Shown here in pieces: positions 56,283 to 64,000 of a DNA stretch of 64,000 nucleotides. Source of the DNA: Muribaculaceae bacterium (GTDB lineage Bacteria; Bacteroidota; Bacteroidia; Bacteroidales; Muribaculaceae); contig JAMPAX010000004.1 of NCBI GenBank assembly GCA_023667015.1, positions 1 to 64,000 of the forward strand, in the 5' to 3' direction. Below the pieces are notes generated by a model, which saw only the letters and a list, made by a program, of their open reading frames with translations, was not told the DNA's origin and did no database searches. Both the position numbers and the translations under genes were made by a program. Every line of letters starts with the position of its first letter. Within the stretch, counting starts at the first letter, position 1.

Positions 56283-58481
56283 TTATCTTGGTGCTATTAT
56301 TCGGTCGCCGATATCGAGAGCCGTTGTAGAACGCATCTTTAGCAATACCGTCAGCCGATGCATAATCTCTTTTAGACGCTCCGCATTCGACTGAGTAGCC
56401 GGGTCGGCCAATTCCGAATGAAGCTTCTTCACCTCCTGATTAAGTATTTCAGCTCTCAACTCGGCCAATGACTTGTATACTCTCTGAAAGAGACCTTCCT
56501 CGAGTTCTTCGCGAGGGGTGTCGCGGTATATTTTACTTAGCTGATAGCGATCGTTGATTATATTATTTACCATCCGTCTTATTTCGTTATCCTCGTGGCT
56601 TGCCAACTCTATGCCACAATATTCCTGACAGAAGTTCTCATCCTCCTCTGCACGGATTTTGGAATACTTTTCCTCAATCTTCTTTTCCTCACGCTGTAGA
56701 GTCACCATAGAGAGTCCTTGATCTGCGAGCTTCATAAATTCTTCTCGTCGCTGTTCGTCGAGGTCTTTGTCTATCTCAGAGAGATAATTTCTACGTCTGT
56801 TTTCAAAATTTTCACGCAGAATAGGAAACTGTCTGAAAATCTCAGCATAGAGAGCTACGGAAAAGGATATACTGTCTGCCTCGAGTTCTTCTTCCACATA
56901 TTGAGCCACACTTAATTTCTCGAAACTCCCATCCTCACAGGGCACGTCTATGTCTACAAACCCATAGCGTATGCAATTCTCTATAATCTTACGCTCAAAC
57001 GGCTCAAACGGGTTGGTATTTCCGAAGCGAAACTGCTGTCCTATAGGCTTGTTCTGTGATTGAACATTCGCGTCTTGATTATCAGCCTGCATATTGGAAG
57101 ATGATAATTGTTTGGCAGACAGGGTGGATACGGCTTGTCGGTCAAAATCCTTAAGTCTTCGCTCCTTGTGCATCTTTTCGCGACGCTCTGCAAGAGCACG
57201 ACCTACTGCTGCTCCCACACTGTTTTCATCAATGCCGAAAAGTCGAGCACATTCCTGAACATAGAAATTTCTCTCTACATCTACCGGAATAGCAGCAATA
57301 CTATTGACCACGCTGAGAATCGCCTGAGTCTTGCGCTGGGGATCATCCTTAGCATCTGCAAGGAGCACATTTATCTTAAAACGAATAATATCTGTTTGAT
57401 TATCCTCTACATATTTGCGAAATTCCTCGGGAGTATGGTCGCGTGCAAACTCATCAGGGTCTTTACCATCAGGGAGAAGTAATACTTTTACTTGCATCTT
57501 ATGGCTCAGAAGCATGTCTACACCTCGAAGAGCAGCTTTGATGCCCGCTGCATCTCCGTCATAGATTAGGGTTACATTATCGGTAAATCTATGGATAAGA
57601 GCTATCTGACCATCAGTAAGTGCCGTACCGCTGGATGCTACCACGTTTTTGAGTCCGCTCTGCCACATCCCTATTACATCCATGTAACCCTCCACGAGGT
57701 AACACCTGTTTTGCTTTACTATCTCCGATTTCGCTTGATATATGCCATAGAGTTCGTTGCTTTTGACGTATATGTCAGATTCCGGAGAATTGATATATTT
57801 GGCCGGTCCTCCCTTAAGGTCGCGACCACCAAATGCTATCGGCTTGCCACTGGAATTGAGAATAGGAAAGATTATTCGTCCATGGAAGCGATCGTATTCT
57901 CGTCCCTGCTGGCTGACGCCTGTCAGTCCCAGCTGACGCATAACCTCTATGTCGAGACCTGCAGATCGCGCGGTCGATGTCAGCTCATTGCCGCTGTCGA
58001 GGGCATAGCCAAGACGAAATTCGCGGATTGCCTCTTCCGTAATCCCTCGTTGGTAGAAATATTGCAGTCCTACATCGCGCCCTTCAGTGGTGTCGCGGAG
58101 CATTTGCTGCATCTTTTTCATTGCCCAATCGTTGGCCACGAGCATACTCTCACGGCGTGTGATGGAAGCACGCTCCTGGTCGGTTAATTCTCGCTCCTCA
58201 ACCTTTATGCCATATTTGGCAGCGAGTTGAAGGAGAGCATCATGGTATGATACTCCCTCCTTTTCCATAATGAAATTGACAGGACTGCCCCCTTTATGAC
58301 AAGAGAAGCAATAGCAGAAATTTCTACGCTTATTGACAGAGAACGAGGGGGTACGTTCGTTGTGGAAGGGACATAACCCCATATAGTTGCTACCGCGACG
58401 TACAAGATGTACATAGTCGCTGACCACCTCTACGATGTCAGCGGCCTCCTTGATTTTCTCTACGGTAGCCCTATCTATCAT
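56283..58481 (-). CDS. dnaG: DNA primase DnaG
   Basis: Makes RNA primers for DNA replication. It has 732 residues, on the long side for the family (about 600-680). The N-terminal CHC2 zinc site is C37, H40, C58, C61 (CPFHNERTPSF, CYCFSC). Next is the RNA polymerase core with VEGYMDVIGMWQSG, SSGTALT and the TOPRIM motif YDGDAAG near 306. The C-terminal helicase-binding region is long and acidic-to-charged (about 440-730). It is followed directly by the ABC ATPase gene (2 bp to the alternative start, 41 bp to the chosen one), so primase and transporter may be co-transcribed. DapA lies 95 bp upstream with a palindrome between. Confidence 0.95.
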   Translation of the reverse strand: MIDRATVEKIKEAADIVEVVSDYVHLVRRGSNYMGLCPFHNERTPSFSVNKRRNFCYCFSCHKGGSPVNFIMEKEGVSYHDALLQLAAKYGIKVEERELTDQERASITRRESMLVANDWAMKKMQQMLRDTTEGRDVGLQYFYQRGITEEAIREFRLGYALDSGNELTSTARSAGLDIEVMRQLGLTGVSQQGREYDRFHGRIIFPILNSSGKPIAFGGRDLKGGPAKYINSPESDIYVKSNELYGIYQAKSEIVKQNRCYLVEGYMDVIGMWQSGLKNVVASSGTALTDGQIALIHRFTDNVTLIYDGDAAGIKAALRGVDMLLSHKMQVKVLLLPDGKDPDEFARDHTPEEFRKYVEDNQTDIIRFKINVLLADAKDDPQRKTQAILSVVNSIAAIPVDVERNFYVQECARLFGIDENSVGAAVGRALAERREKMHKERRLKDFDRQAVSTLSAKQLSSSNMQADNQDANVQSQNKPIGQQFRFGNTNPFEPFERKIIENCIRYGFVDIDVPCEDGSFEKLSVAQYVEEELEADSISFSVALYAEIFRQFPILRENFENRRRNYLSEIDKDLDEQRREEFMKLADQGLSMVTLQREEKKIEEKYSKIRAEEDENFCQEYCGIELASHEDNEIRRMVNNIINDRYQLSKIYRDTPREELEEGLFQRVYKSLAELRAEILNQEVKKLHSELADPATQSNAERLKEIMHRLTVLLKMRSTTALDIGDRIIAPR

Positions 58482-58496
58482 TTAAGACCTGATTTC

Positions 58497-58556
58497 GTCG
58501 CTATATTAGCGACAAGTTTATGAGTTTGTGATTTTATGATTTTTATGAGTTTATGA
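58497..58556. repeat. Second GTCGCT-N5-AGCGAC palindrome with ATGAG-type repeats
   Basis: GTCGCT (58497-58502), five bases, AGCGAC (58508-58513), AAGTT, then degenerate TTATGAG repeats. Same layout as at 47293-47345, and the first 17 bases after the palindrome are nearly identical. Located between the dapA stop and the dnaG start. Confidence 0.6.
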
Positions 58557-58576
58557 TTTTAATTTAACTCTTATGA

Positions 58577-59482
58577 TTAATCTCCGATAGCATGGAGAGT
58601 GTGTAGAAGCTCATGAATCTTCTCATTGGTGCTCAAGCGGGTGGGTACCAATGGCAAGCGCAATTCGTTCTTTATAAGTCCCATTGCATTGAGTGTACAT
58701 TTTACTCCGGCTGGATTGCCATCTACAAACAAGAGATTGAAAAGTTCTGTAAACTTGAAATGAAGCGGGAGGGCTTTGTCGAATTCTCCTTTAAGACATA
58801 GACGCACCATCTTGCCAAACTCCTTGGGGAAAGCATTGCCAATGACAGAGATGACACCCGTAGCGCCGAGAGTCATCAGCGGGAAAGTAATACCATCGTC
58901 ACCGGAAATGACATTGAAGGATTGCGGCTTATTCTTAATTATCTCCTCAATCTGCGGGAAGTTGCCGGATGCTTCCTTGATTCCAATGATGTTGGGAAAA
59001 TCACGAGCCAGCCGCAATGTGGTCTGTGCCGTAAGATTAACACCTGTACGTCCCGGGACATTGTATAAAATCACCGGAAGGGGAGAGGCATCCGCTATGG
59101 CCTTATAGTGCTGATAAAGTCCCTCTTGTGAAGGTTTGTTATAGTAGGGTACAACTGAAAGTATTGCATCGAAGCCCGAGAGGTCTTCGTTTTGCAAGTC
59201 TGCAACAATTGCAGCGGTATTGTTACCCCCCATACCGAGCACAAGCGGGATACGGCCATCAGTCTGTTTTCTGATGAAGTCTTTCACATCCTGACGCTCC
59301 CCGGGGAAAAGCGTAGGGGTTTCACCGGTAGTGCCCAGTACTACCAAAAAGTCGGCATTGTTGTCAACACAAAAGTCCACAACTTTACCAAGGGCATTAA
59401 AATCTATTGACTTATCCTCATTGAAGGGGGTGACGAGCGCCACTCCAAGACCTTCCAGTTTGAATCTTCTCTGTAGAGGCAT
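58577..59482 (-). CDS. dapA: 4-hydroxy-tetrahydrodipicolinate synthase
   Basis: Condenses pyruvate with aspartate semialdehyde in the lysine and diaminopimelate pathway. It has 301 residues in a TIM barrel. Motifs: GVALVTPFNEDKSIDF at the N-terminus, LGTTGETPTL (phosphate or substrate loop near 50), LYNVPGRTGVNL with the catalytic Tyr, and IGIKEASGNF (Schiff-base Lys near 166). GDDGITFPLMTLGATGVISV is also typical. DAP also feeds the peptidoglycan side chains that other genes here act on. Confidence 0.96.
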   Translation of the reverse strand: MPLQRRFKLEGLGVALVTPFNEDKSIDFNALGKVVDFCVDNNADFLVVLGTTGETPTLFPGERQDVKDFIRKQTDGRIPLVLGMGGNNTAAIVADLQNEDLSGFDAILSVVPYYNKPSQEGLYQHYKAIADASPLPVILYNVPGRTGVNLTAQTTLRLARDFPNIIGIKEASGNFPQIEEIIKNKPQSFNVISGDDGITFPLMTLGATGVISVIGNAFPKEFGKMVRLCLKGEFDKALPLHFKFTELFNLLFVDGNPAGVKCTLNAMGLIKNELRLPLVPTRLSTNEKIHELLHTLHAIGD

Positions 59483-59769
59483 ATGATTAGCAGGGTTGGT
59501 TTACGCAAAATTAGCAAAAATATCCCGTATTCCAATACCCGTAACCAAAAAAAGTTGGAAGGGCAATTTGCAAACGCCCCGAATCGACTTATCGACTGTG
59601 CTTACTGTCAGTGACGATTGAATTACAACATTATTTGTATTTACAAAATATTTACCTTAGCGTAACGATTCAGCCAAGCTAAATCGTTGAAGAGTGAAAA
59701 TACCCGCGTACAATTCAACAACCTTAACTGTACTATTATTGTTATAATTTAAACTATAAACTTATCGAA

Positions 59770-61167
59770 ATGGGAAACGAGAATTTTCGCGTAAGGTGGA
59801 AATATTTCACTACCGATTTATTGTCATACTTCAATGTGGCTGACGATTTGGAACCTCAATCGGCTATCGAGGAGTCGATTCGCTCCGGTGTCTCATTTAA
59901 GGGTAGCCAACTTATCACTCTGATTTTCGCTATCTTCATTGCCTCTCTGGGTCTTAATACCAACAGCATTCCGGTGATCATCGGAGCGATGTTGATTTCT
60001 CCTCTTATGGGACCGATAATTGGTATTGGTCTGGCTATTGGTATTCAAGATTACACTCTGTTGCGTCGCAGTTTGAAGAATGTAGGTGCGGCTATCCTTG
60101 GCTCTTTAGCCGCCTCCGCACTCTACTTCCTAATCTCACCGCAATATGAGGGTTCAAGTCAGCTCCTGGCACGAACTTCCCCCTCTATCTATGATGTATT
60201 TGTAGGTCTATTCGGCGGAGCTGCCGGTATTCTGAGCATTGCAAGCAAAAATAAGGGACAGGTGATGCCCGGTGTGGCCATCGCCACCTCACTTATGCCA
60301 CCACTATGTACCGCCGGCTATGGTCTTGCAACTTTGCAGATGCATTTCTTCATCGGTGCTCTTTATCTTTTCTTTATCAATGCAATCTTCATCCTCTTCG
60401 CCACTTGGATTGCCGTTAGGGTTATGAAATTCAAGAAGGTTGTATATCAGAATAATAAACGCGCCAAGCATATTCAGACAATTGTTTATTCCGTTGTATT
60501 TGCCACAGTAGGGATATGCTGCTGGCTCACGTACACTATGATTTCGAAAAACATATTTCTCTCGGCAGCAACGCAATTTGTAGAGAATGAGATGGTGTTT
60601 CCCAACACACAAGTACTGAGCCACAAAGAATATGTACAGAATGGAAAGAAATATATTGATGTGACACTTATTGGGGAAGCACTCCCCAAGGACTCTCTGC
60701 AACTGGCGATGATGAACAAGCTCGACTCGGTAGGTCTCGGAGGAACGATATTGAACATCAAGCAGGGTTTCTCCCTCGACAATGATCTGAGTCATAGTCA
60801 TAGCGCTGACCAGTTCTATAAGCTAATGCAACAACAGATAGCATCTAGCCAGACCATGATTGACTCCTTGCGTACTGTAATAGCCTCACGAGAATCCTTC
60901 TCCGACCAGAGTGTCAAACTTGCACCGGAGGTAAAAGTACTCTTTCCGAGCATTCGAGACATAGCGCTTTCCAACATGCTTGCAGCCTCAGTAGGGAAGA
61001 CTCAGTTAGACACAATCAATATGGTATTTGTAAATGCACCGGCAGGACTAAGCAACGCCGACCGCACACGTTTGAAAGAATACATAGGAGTAAGATTAGG
61101 ACGCCGCAACATCCACTTAGCCATCAACCCTCCCGGCTTCCCCTGGCCCTCCTCCGAATCCAAATAA
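59770..61167 (+). CDS. DUF389 family membrane protein
   Basis: A 465-residue protein with about seven membrane segments in the first 250 residues: GSQLITLIFAIFIASLGLNT, IPVIIGAMLISPLMGPIIGIG, LKNVGAAILGSLAASALYFL, GLFGGAAGILSIASKNKG, VMPGVAIATSLMPPLCTAGYG. The IGAMLISPLMGPI and SLMPPLCTAGYG motifs mark the DUF389 (TIGR00341-like) family, proposed as a transporter but unproven. The C-terminal 200 residues form a soluble domain unlike the short tails of many members, with conserved ELLFPSIRD-like and LRTVIASRESF stretches. Divergent from dapA across a 287-bp gap with no other gene. Confidence 0.85.
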   Translation: MGNENFRVRWKYFTTDLLSYFNVADDLEPQSAIEESIRSGVSFKGSQLITLIFAIFIASLGLNTNSIPVIIGAMLISPLMGPIIGIGLAIGIQDYTLLRRSLKNVGAAILGSLAASALYFLISPQYEGSSQLLARTSPSIYDVFVGLFGGAAGILSIASKNKGQVMPGVAIATSLMPPLCTAGYGLATLQMHFFIGALYLFFINAIFILFATWIAVRVMKFKKVVYQNNKRAKHIQTIVYSVVFATVGICCWLTYTMISKNIFLSAATQFVENEMVFPNTQVLSHKEYVQNGKKYIDVTLIGEALPKDSLQLAMMNKLDSVGLGGTILNIKQGFSLDNDLSHSHSADQFYKLMQQQIASSQTMIDSLRTVIASRESFSDQSVKLAPEVKVLFPSIRDIALSNMLAASVGKTQLDTINMVFVNAPAGLSNADRTRLKEYIGVRLGRRNIHLAINPPGFPWPSSESK

Positions 61168-61171
61168 AAGC

Positions 61172-61219
61172 CCGTCTCATAAAAATTATACCCTTAGTGG
61201 CAAATTTTTTATAAGACGG
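61172..61219 (+). terminator. Hairpin after the DUF389 gene
   Basis: CCGTCT (61172-61177) plus A-run pairs with T-run plus AGACGG (61214-61219). The CATAAAA core next to the arm is also seen in hairpins at 8512 and 36544. Likely terminator, located 5 bp after the stop. Confidence 0.55.
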
Positions 61220-61379
61220 AGTCTAAGAATAAACTGAAAGTAGTGAAGGCACTCACAAGCTACTGAGTTAAGACCCGATATAAGAAGCCCCCAAAGCATA
61301 TAGCCTTGAGAATATACATTGAAAGTGAAAGCTATGCGAAAGCAATGACAGTGTACATGACAGTGACGACTTGCATAGA

Positions 61380-61411
61380 TTTGCAAATGTCGGGGGGATT
61401 TGTTAATTTTG
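61380..61411 (+). promoter_or_regulatory. Predicted ddl promoter
   Basis: TTTG (61380-61383), a 20-bp spacer and TAATTTTG (61404-61411) match the Bacteroidetes promoter consensus. The ATG at 61443 is 31 bp downstream, so a TTG at 61437 is not needed as a start. Confidence 0.7.
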
Positions 61412-61442
61412 CGATTCGTTATAACGGTTACAGAATTTGACA

Positions 61443-62642
61443 ATGAAAACGACAATTGCAGTTTTCTTCGGCGGACGCTCCGTGGAACACGAGATCTCCG
61501 TCATTTCAGCCCTCCAGGCTATTAATGCTTTTGATAAGAATAAATATGACATAGTCCCTGTCTACATTACCAAGCAGGGACAATGGTTCACCGGCCCCAA
61601 GCTCCTTGAGATTGCCAACTATAAGGATATGAAGACATTGACCGACCAGTGTGAGGAGGTCTTCATGCGTCCCGAATATGGCGACTACAACCTCTACAAG
61701 GCTAACACCGGTATTTTCTCTAAGCGCAATCCCGTAGTGGCTACGTTGCATGCCGCGATTCCGGTGCTCCACGGCACTAACGGGGAGGATGGCATCTTTG
61801 AGGGACTGCTTGAAACTATCGGTATTCCTTATGCCGGATGCAATACCCTCGCCAGTGCCAATGGTATGGACAAGATTACCATGAAGATGATTCTTCGTTC
61901 TGAGGGTATTCCCGTGGTAGACTATGTATGGTTTACCGACAAACAATGGGGACGAGAGCGCGACAGCATCATCTCCCGCGTAGAATCAGAACTCGGCTAT
62001 CCGGTAATCGTAAAACCCGCCAACCTCGGGTCGAGCGTTGGCATCGGCAAGGCCTCAAATCGTGAGGAACTGATTGCCAAGGTAGACAACGCAGAGAAAT
62101 TCTCACAGCGACTGATTGTGGAACACTGCATAGGGAATCTTAAAGAGATCAACTGCTCAGTACTCGGAGATGCCGATGATCATCAGTCTTCGATACTTGA
62201 AGAGCCGATAATGTCAGGCGACATCCTCAGCTATGAGGACAAATATATGGGAGGCACGAAGACCAACCGGGGGATGCAAGCCAGCGCCAAGCGTATACCT
62301 GCAGAACTGCCGGAAGCGCAGACTGAGAAGATACGCAAGATGGCAGCAGACACCTTCCGCGTACTGTCATGCCACGGAGTCAGCCGAGTCGATGTGATGA
62401 TTGACGAAGACACCCGGAAAGTATACGTCAACGAAATCAATACAATTCCCGGCTCCCTGTCGTTTTATCTTTGGGAAGCTTCCGGAATATCATTTACTGA
62501 GCTGATGGATCGTCTGGTAGCTCTCGCCCTCAAGCGCAAACGCGAGCAGGAGCGCAAGACCTTCTCCTACGACCAGAATATCTTCGCTCTTGGTGGAGGA
62601 GTAAAAGGCGCCAAAGGCAGCAAAGGAGGCAAGCTTCGCTAA
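61443..62642 (+). CDS. ddl: D-alanine--D-alanine ligase
   Basis: Makes the D-Ala-D-Ala dipeptide of peptidoglycan. From ATG 61443 it has 399 residues, longer than many Ddl (306-364). The ATP-grasp layout shows AVFFGGRSVEHEISVISA at the N-terminus, VLHGTNGEDGIFEGLLETIGIPYAG, VIVKPANLGSSVGIGKA and the C-terminal EINTIPGSLSFYLWEASGI. The extra length comes from a long middle part and a charged C-terminal tail rich in Lys and Gly (about 370-399). Transcribed alone from a good promoter. Confidence 0.95.
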   Translation: MKTTIAVFFGGRSVEHEISVISALQAINAFDKNKYDIVPVYITKQGQWFTGPKLLEIANYKDMKTLTDQCEEVFMRPEYGDYNLYKANTGIFSKRNPVVATLHAAIPVLHGTNGEDGIFEGLLETIGIPYAGCNTLASANGMDKITMKMILRSEGIPVVDYVWFTDKQWGRERDSIISRVESELGYPVIVKPANLGSSVGIGKASNREELIAKVDNAEKFSQRLIVEHCIGNLKEINCSVLGDADDHQSSILEEPIMSGDILSYEDKYMGGTKTNRGMQASAKRIPAELPEAQTEKIRKMAADTFRVLSCHGVSRVDVMIDEDTRKVYVNEINTIPGSLSFYLWEASGISFTELMDRLVALALKRKREQERKTFSYDQNIFALGGGVKGAKGSKGGKLR

Positions 62643-62730
62643 TCAACCTCACGTCAACTGTTCCCAAAACGAGAAACAGCAATAAAGAGATACAACAACA
62701 CATTTTAACGACAAAAGAAAATAACTCTAA

Positions 62731-64000
62731 ATGAGCCACAATAAATTTCCAGAGAGCATCAAGCAGCTCAATCTATCAGAAATCAATAAAGCGATGCTCC
62801 GCCAATGGGAGGAGGCTTCTCTGTTCGAACAGAGCATGAAAGAACGCGAGGGATGCCCGAGTTTTGTATTCTACGAGGGTCCCCCGTCAGCAAATGGCAT
62901 GCCGGGTATCCACCACGTTATGGCACGAACTATCAAAGACGTGTTCTGCCGCTATAAGACTATGAAAGGCTTCCACGTGAAGCGCAAAGCCGGCTGGGAC
63001 ACCCATGGTTTACCAGTGGAACTCGGAGTGGAGAAAGCCTTGGGAATCACCAAAGAAGATATCGGCAAGAAAATATCCGTTGACGACTACAACGCTGCCT
63101 GCCGCCGTGAGGTCATGAAATACACCAAAGAATGGACCGACCTCACCCGCAAGATGGGCTATTGGGTAGATCTGGATAATCCGTATATCACCTACGACAA
63201 TCGCTATATCGAAAGCGTATGGTGGCTCCTGCGTCAGCTTTATGATAAGGGATTCCTATATAAAGGATACACCATTCAGCCTTATTCGCCGGCTGCCGGC
63301 ACCGGTCTGAGTACCCATGAGCTTAACCAGCCCGGGTGCTACCGCGATGTCAAAGATACCACAGCAACAGCTCTTTTTGAGGTGCTCGACCCGAAGGAAG
63401 AGATGACAGGCTGGGGACGCCCATACTTCATGGCGTGGACTACTACCCCCTGGACATTACCTTCGAACACAGCTCTCTGCGTTGGTCCGAAGTTCGACTA
63501 TGTAGCTCTGCAGACATACAATCCCTATACAGCTGAGAAAATTATCGTGGTCTTAGCAGATGTTCTGGTAAAAGCCTACTTTAAGGCTGAAGGAGAGACC
63601 GCAGATATGGAAAGTTTCTCGAAGGGAGACAAGATTGTGCCCTGGAGAAAAGTTGGTCAATGGAAAGGTTCCGACCTTGTCGGTATGCACTATCGCCAGC
63701 TTATGCCGTGGGTGAAGCCCTGCGAACCTATAGGCGTCCATGCCCATGAATATGCTAACGCATATGCTACTGCCCATCCGGAAAAGACATTTAAGGTAGG
63801 CACCGACGAATTCGTGGAAATCGCTGAAGAGGCATTCCGCGTAATCCCCGGCGACTATGTGACTACCGAGGATGGTACAGGTATCGTACATATTGCTCCG
63901 ACCTTTGGTGCAGACGATGCAAAGGTGGCTAAAGATGCCGGTATCCCCCCTCTGTTTATGATCAACAAGAAAGGGGAGACCCGCCCGATGGTAGACCTTC
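62731..64000 (+). CDS. ileS: Isoleucyl-tRNA synthetase, N-terminal part (runs off the window)
   Basis: Charges tRNA-Ile. Only the first 423 residues are in the window, with no stop codon, so the gene continues past the right edge. The class I signature is in the form PPSANGMPGIHH (HIGH motif as GIHH at 59-62), followed by KAGWDTHGLPVELGVEKALG, GFLYKGYTIQPYSPAAGTGLSTHE and AWTTTPWTLPSNTAL, the start of the CP1 editing domain. The start at 62731 (MSHNKFPESIKQL) lies 88 bp after ddl. The KMSKS motif is expected beyond the edge. Confidence 0.95.
   Translation, partial: MSHNKFPESIKQLNLSEINKAMLRQWEEASLFEQSMKEREGCPSFVFYEGPPSANGMPGIHHVMARTIKDVFCRYKTMKGFHVKRKAGWDTHGLPVELGVEKALGITKEDIGKKISVDDYNAACRREVMKYTKEWTDLTRKMGYWVDLDNPYITYDNRYIESVWWLLRQLYDKGFLYKGYTIQPYSPAAGTGLSTHELNQPGCYRDVKDTTATALFEVLDPKEEMTGWGRPYFMAWTTTPWTLPSNTALCVGPKFDYVALQTYNPYTAEKIIVVLADVLVKAYFKAEGETADMESFSKGDKIVPWRKVGQWKGSDLVGMHYRQLMPWVKPCEPIGVHAHEYANAYATAHPEKTFKVGTDEFVEIAEEAFRVIPGDYVTTEDGTGIVHIAPTFGADDAKVAKDAGIPPLFMINKKGETRPMVDL

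Overview
The window looks like a chromosomal segment of a Bacteroidales gut-type bacterium, most likely from the Muribaculaceae or a near relative. This is inferred from the gene families: RprX/RprY-like two-component proteins, a BspA-like leucine-rich repeat protein, Por-type C-terminal tails, YARHG and C11 peptidase lipoproteins, and a thiS/tenI/thiE/thiG/thiC/thiH thiamine cluster. It also fits the many intergenic TAnnTTTG boxes, the Bacteroidetes primary-sigma -7 element. Coding density is high. I saw no rRNA, tRNA, CRISPR array or prophage.

Layout. 0-6 kb: ppdK (pyruvate phosphate dikinase), a nitroreductase and rlmD on the minus strand, and a divergent family 2 glycosyltransferase. 6-11 kb: a secreted protein with a Por-like tail, a small unknown protein, a DXS-like synthase and a small lipoprotein. 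11-20.4 kb: an exported nitroreductase, then an aspartate module (dcuB transporter, periplasmic asparaginase, porin, and a separate convergent aspA), interrupted by a GH-A type glycosidase, a BamE-like small protein and a scrambled gene remnant. 20.5-34 kb: an envelope block on the minus strand (rsfS, ftsH, an RND tripartite pump, an lpxA-family acyltransferase, cdsA, a LysM/PBP1-fold protein overlapping a beta-barrel gene). 34-35.7 kb: an overlapping pair, a YARHG lipoprotein and an M15 peptidase. 35.8-38.9 kb: a decayed accessory patch (a 600-bp ISAs1-type deletion derivative with ends and target duplication, a BspA-like gene cut off from its signal peptide, a glycosidase C-terminal fragment). 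39-47.2 kb: nitroreductase, sodB, the thiamine cluster and plsC. 47.3-53.6 kb: RprXY-like regulators, a clostripain-family lipoprotein, MscS, an acyltransferase and an ABM-domain protein. 53.7-64 kb: a dnaG-ABC transporter-thiF-like run, dapA, a DUF389 membrane protein, ddl and the first part of ileS, which runs off the window.

How the genes fit together. Imported asparagine or aspartate can be handled by porin, asparaginase, Dcu antiporter and AspA, giving fumarate for anaerobic respiration and succinate formation. The thi genes make both thiamine precursors; the ThiF-type sulphur-carrier adenylyltransferase is not in the cluster, but a ThiF-like gene sits 8 kb away behind dnaG and an ABC transporter. 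The DXS-like enzyme could feed DXP to both isoprenoids and thiazole.

Most interesting non-gene signal: a 17-bp box plus a 7-bp box, with identical 21-bp spacing, lies upstream of both rsfS-ftsH and sodB and looks like a shared promoter or operator. No clear new defence or mobile system is visible. The best candidates for undescribed biology are this shared promoter box, the four-LysM/PBP1-fold protein overlapping a beta-barrel gene, and the RND permease with an enlarged membrane linker.
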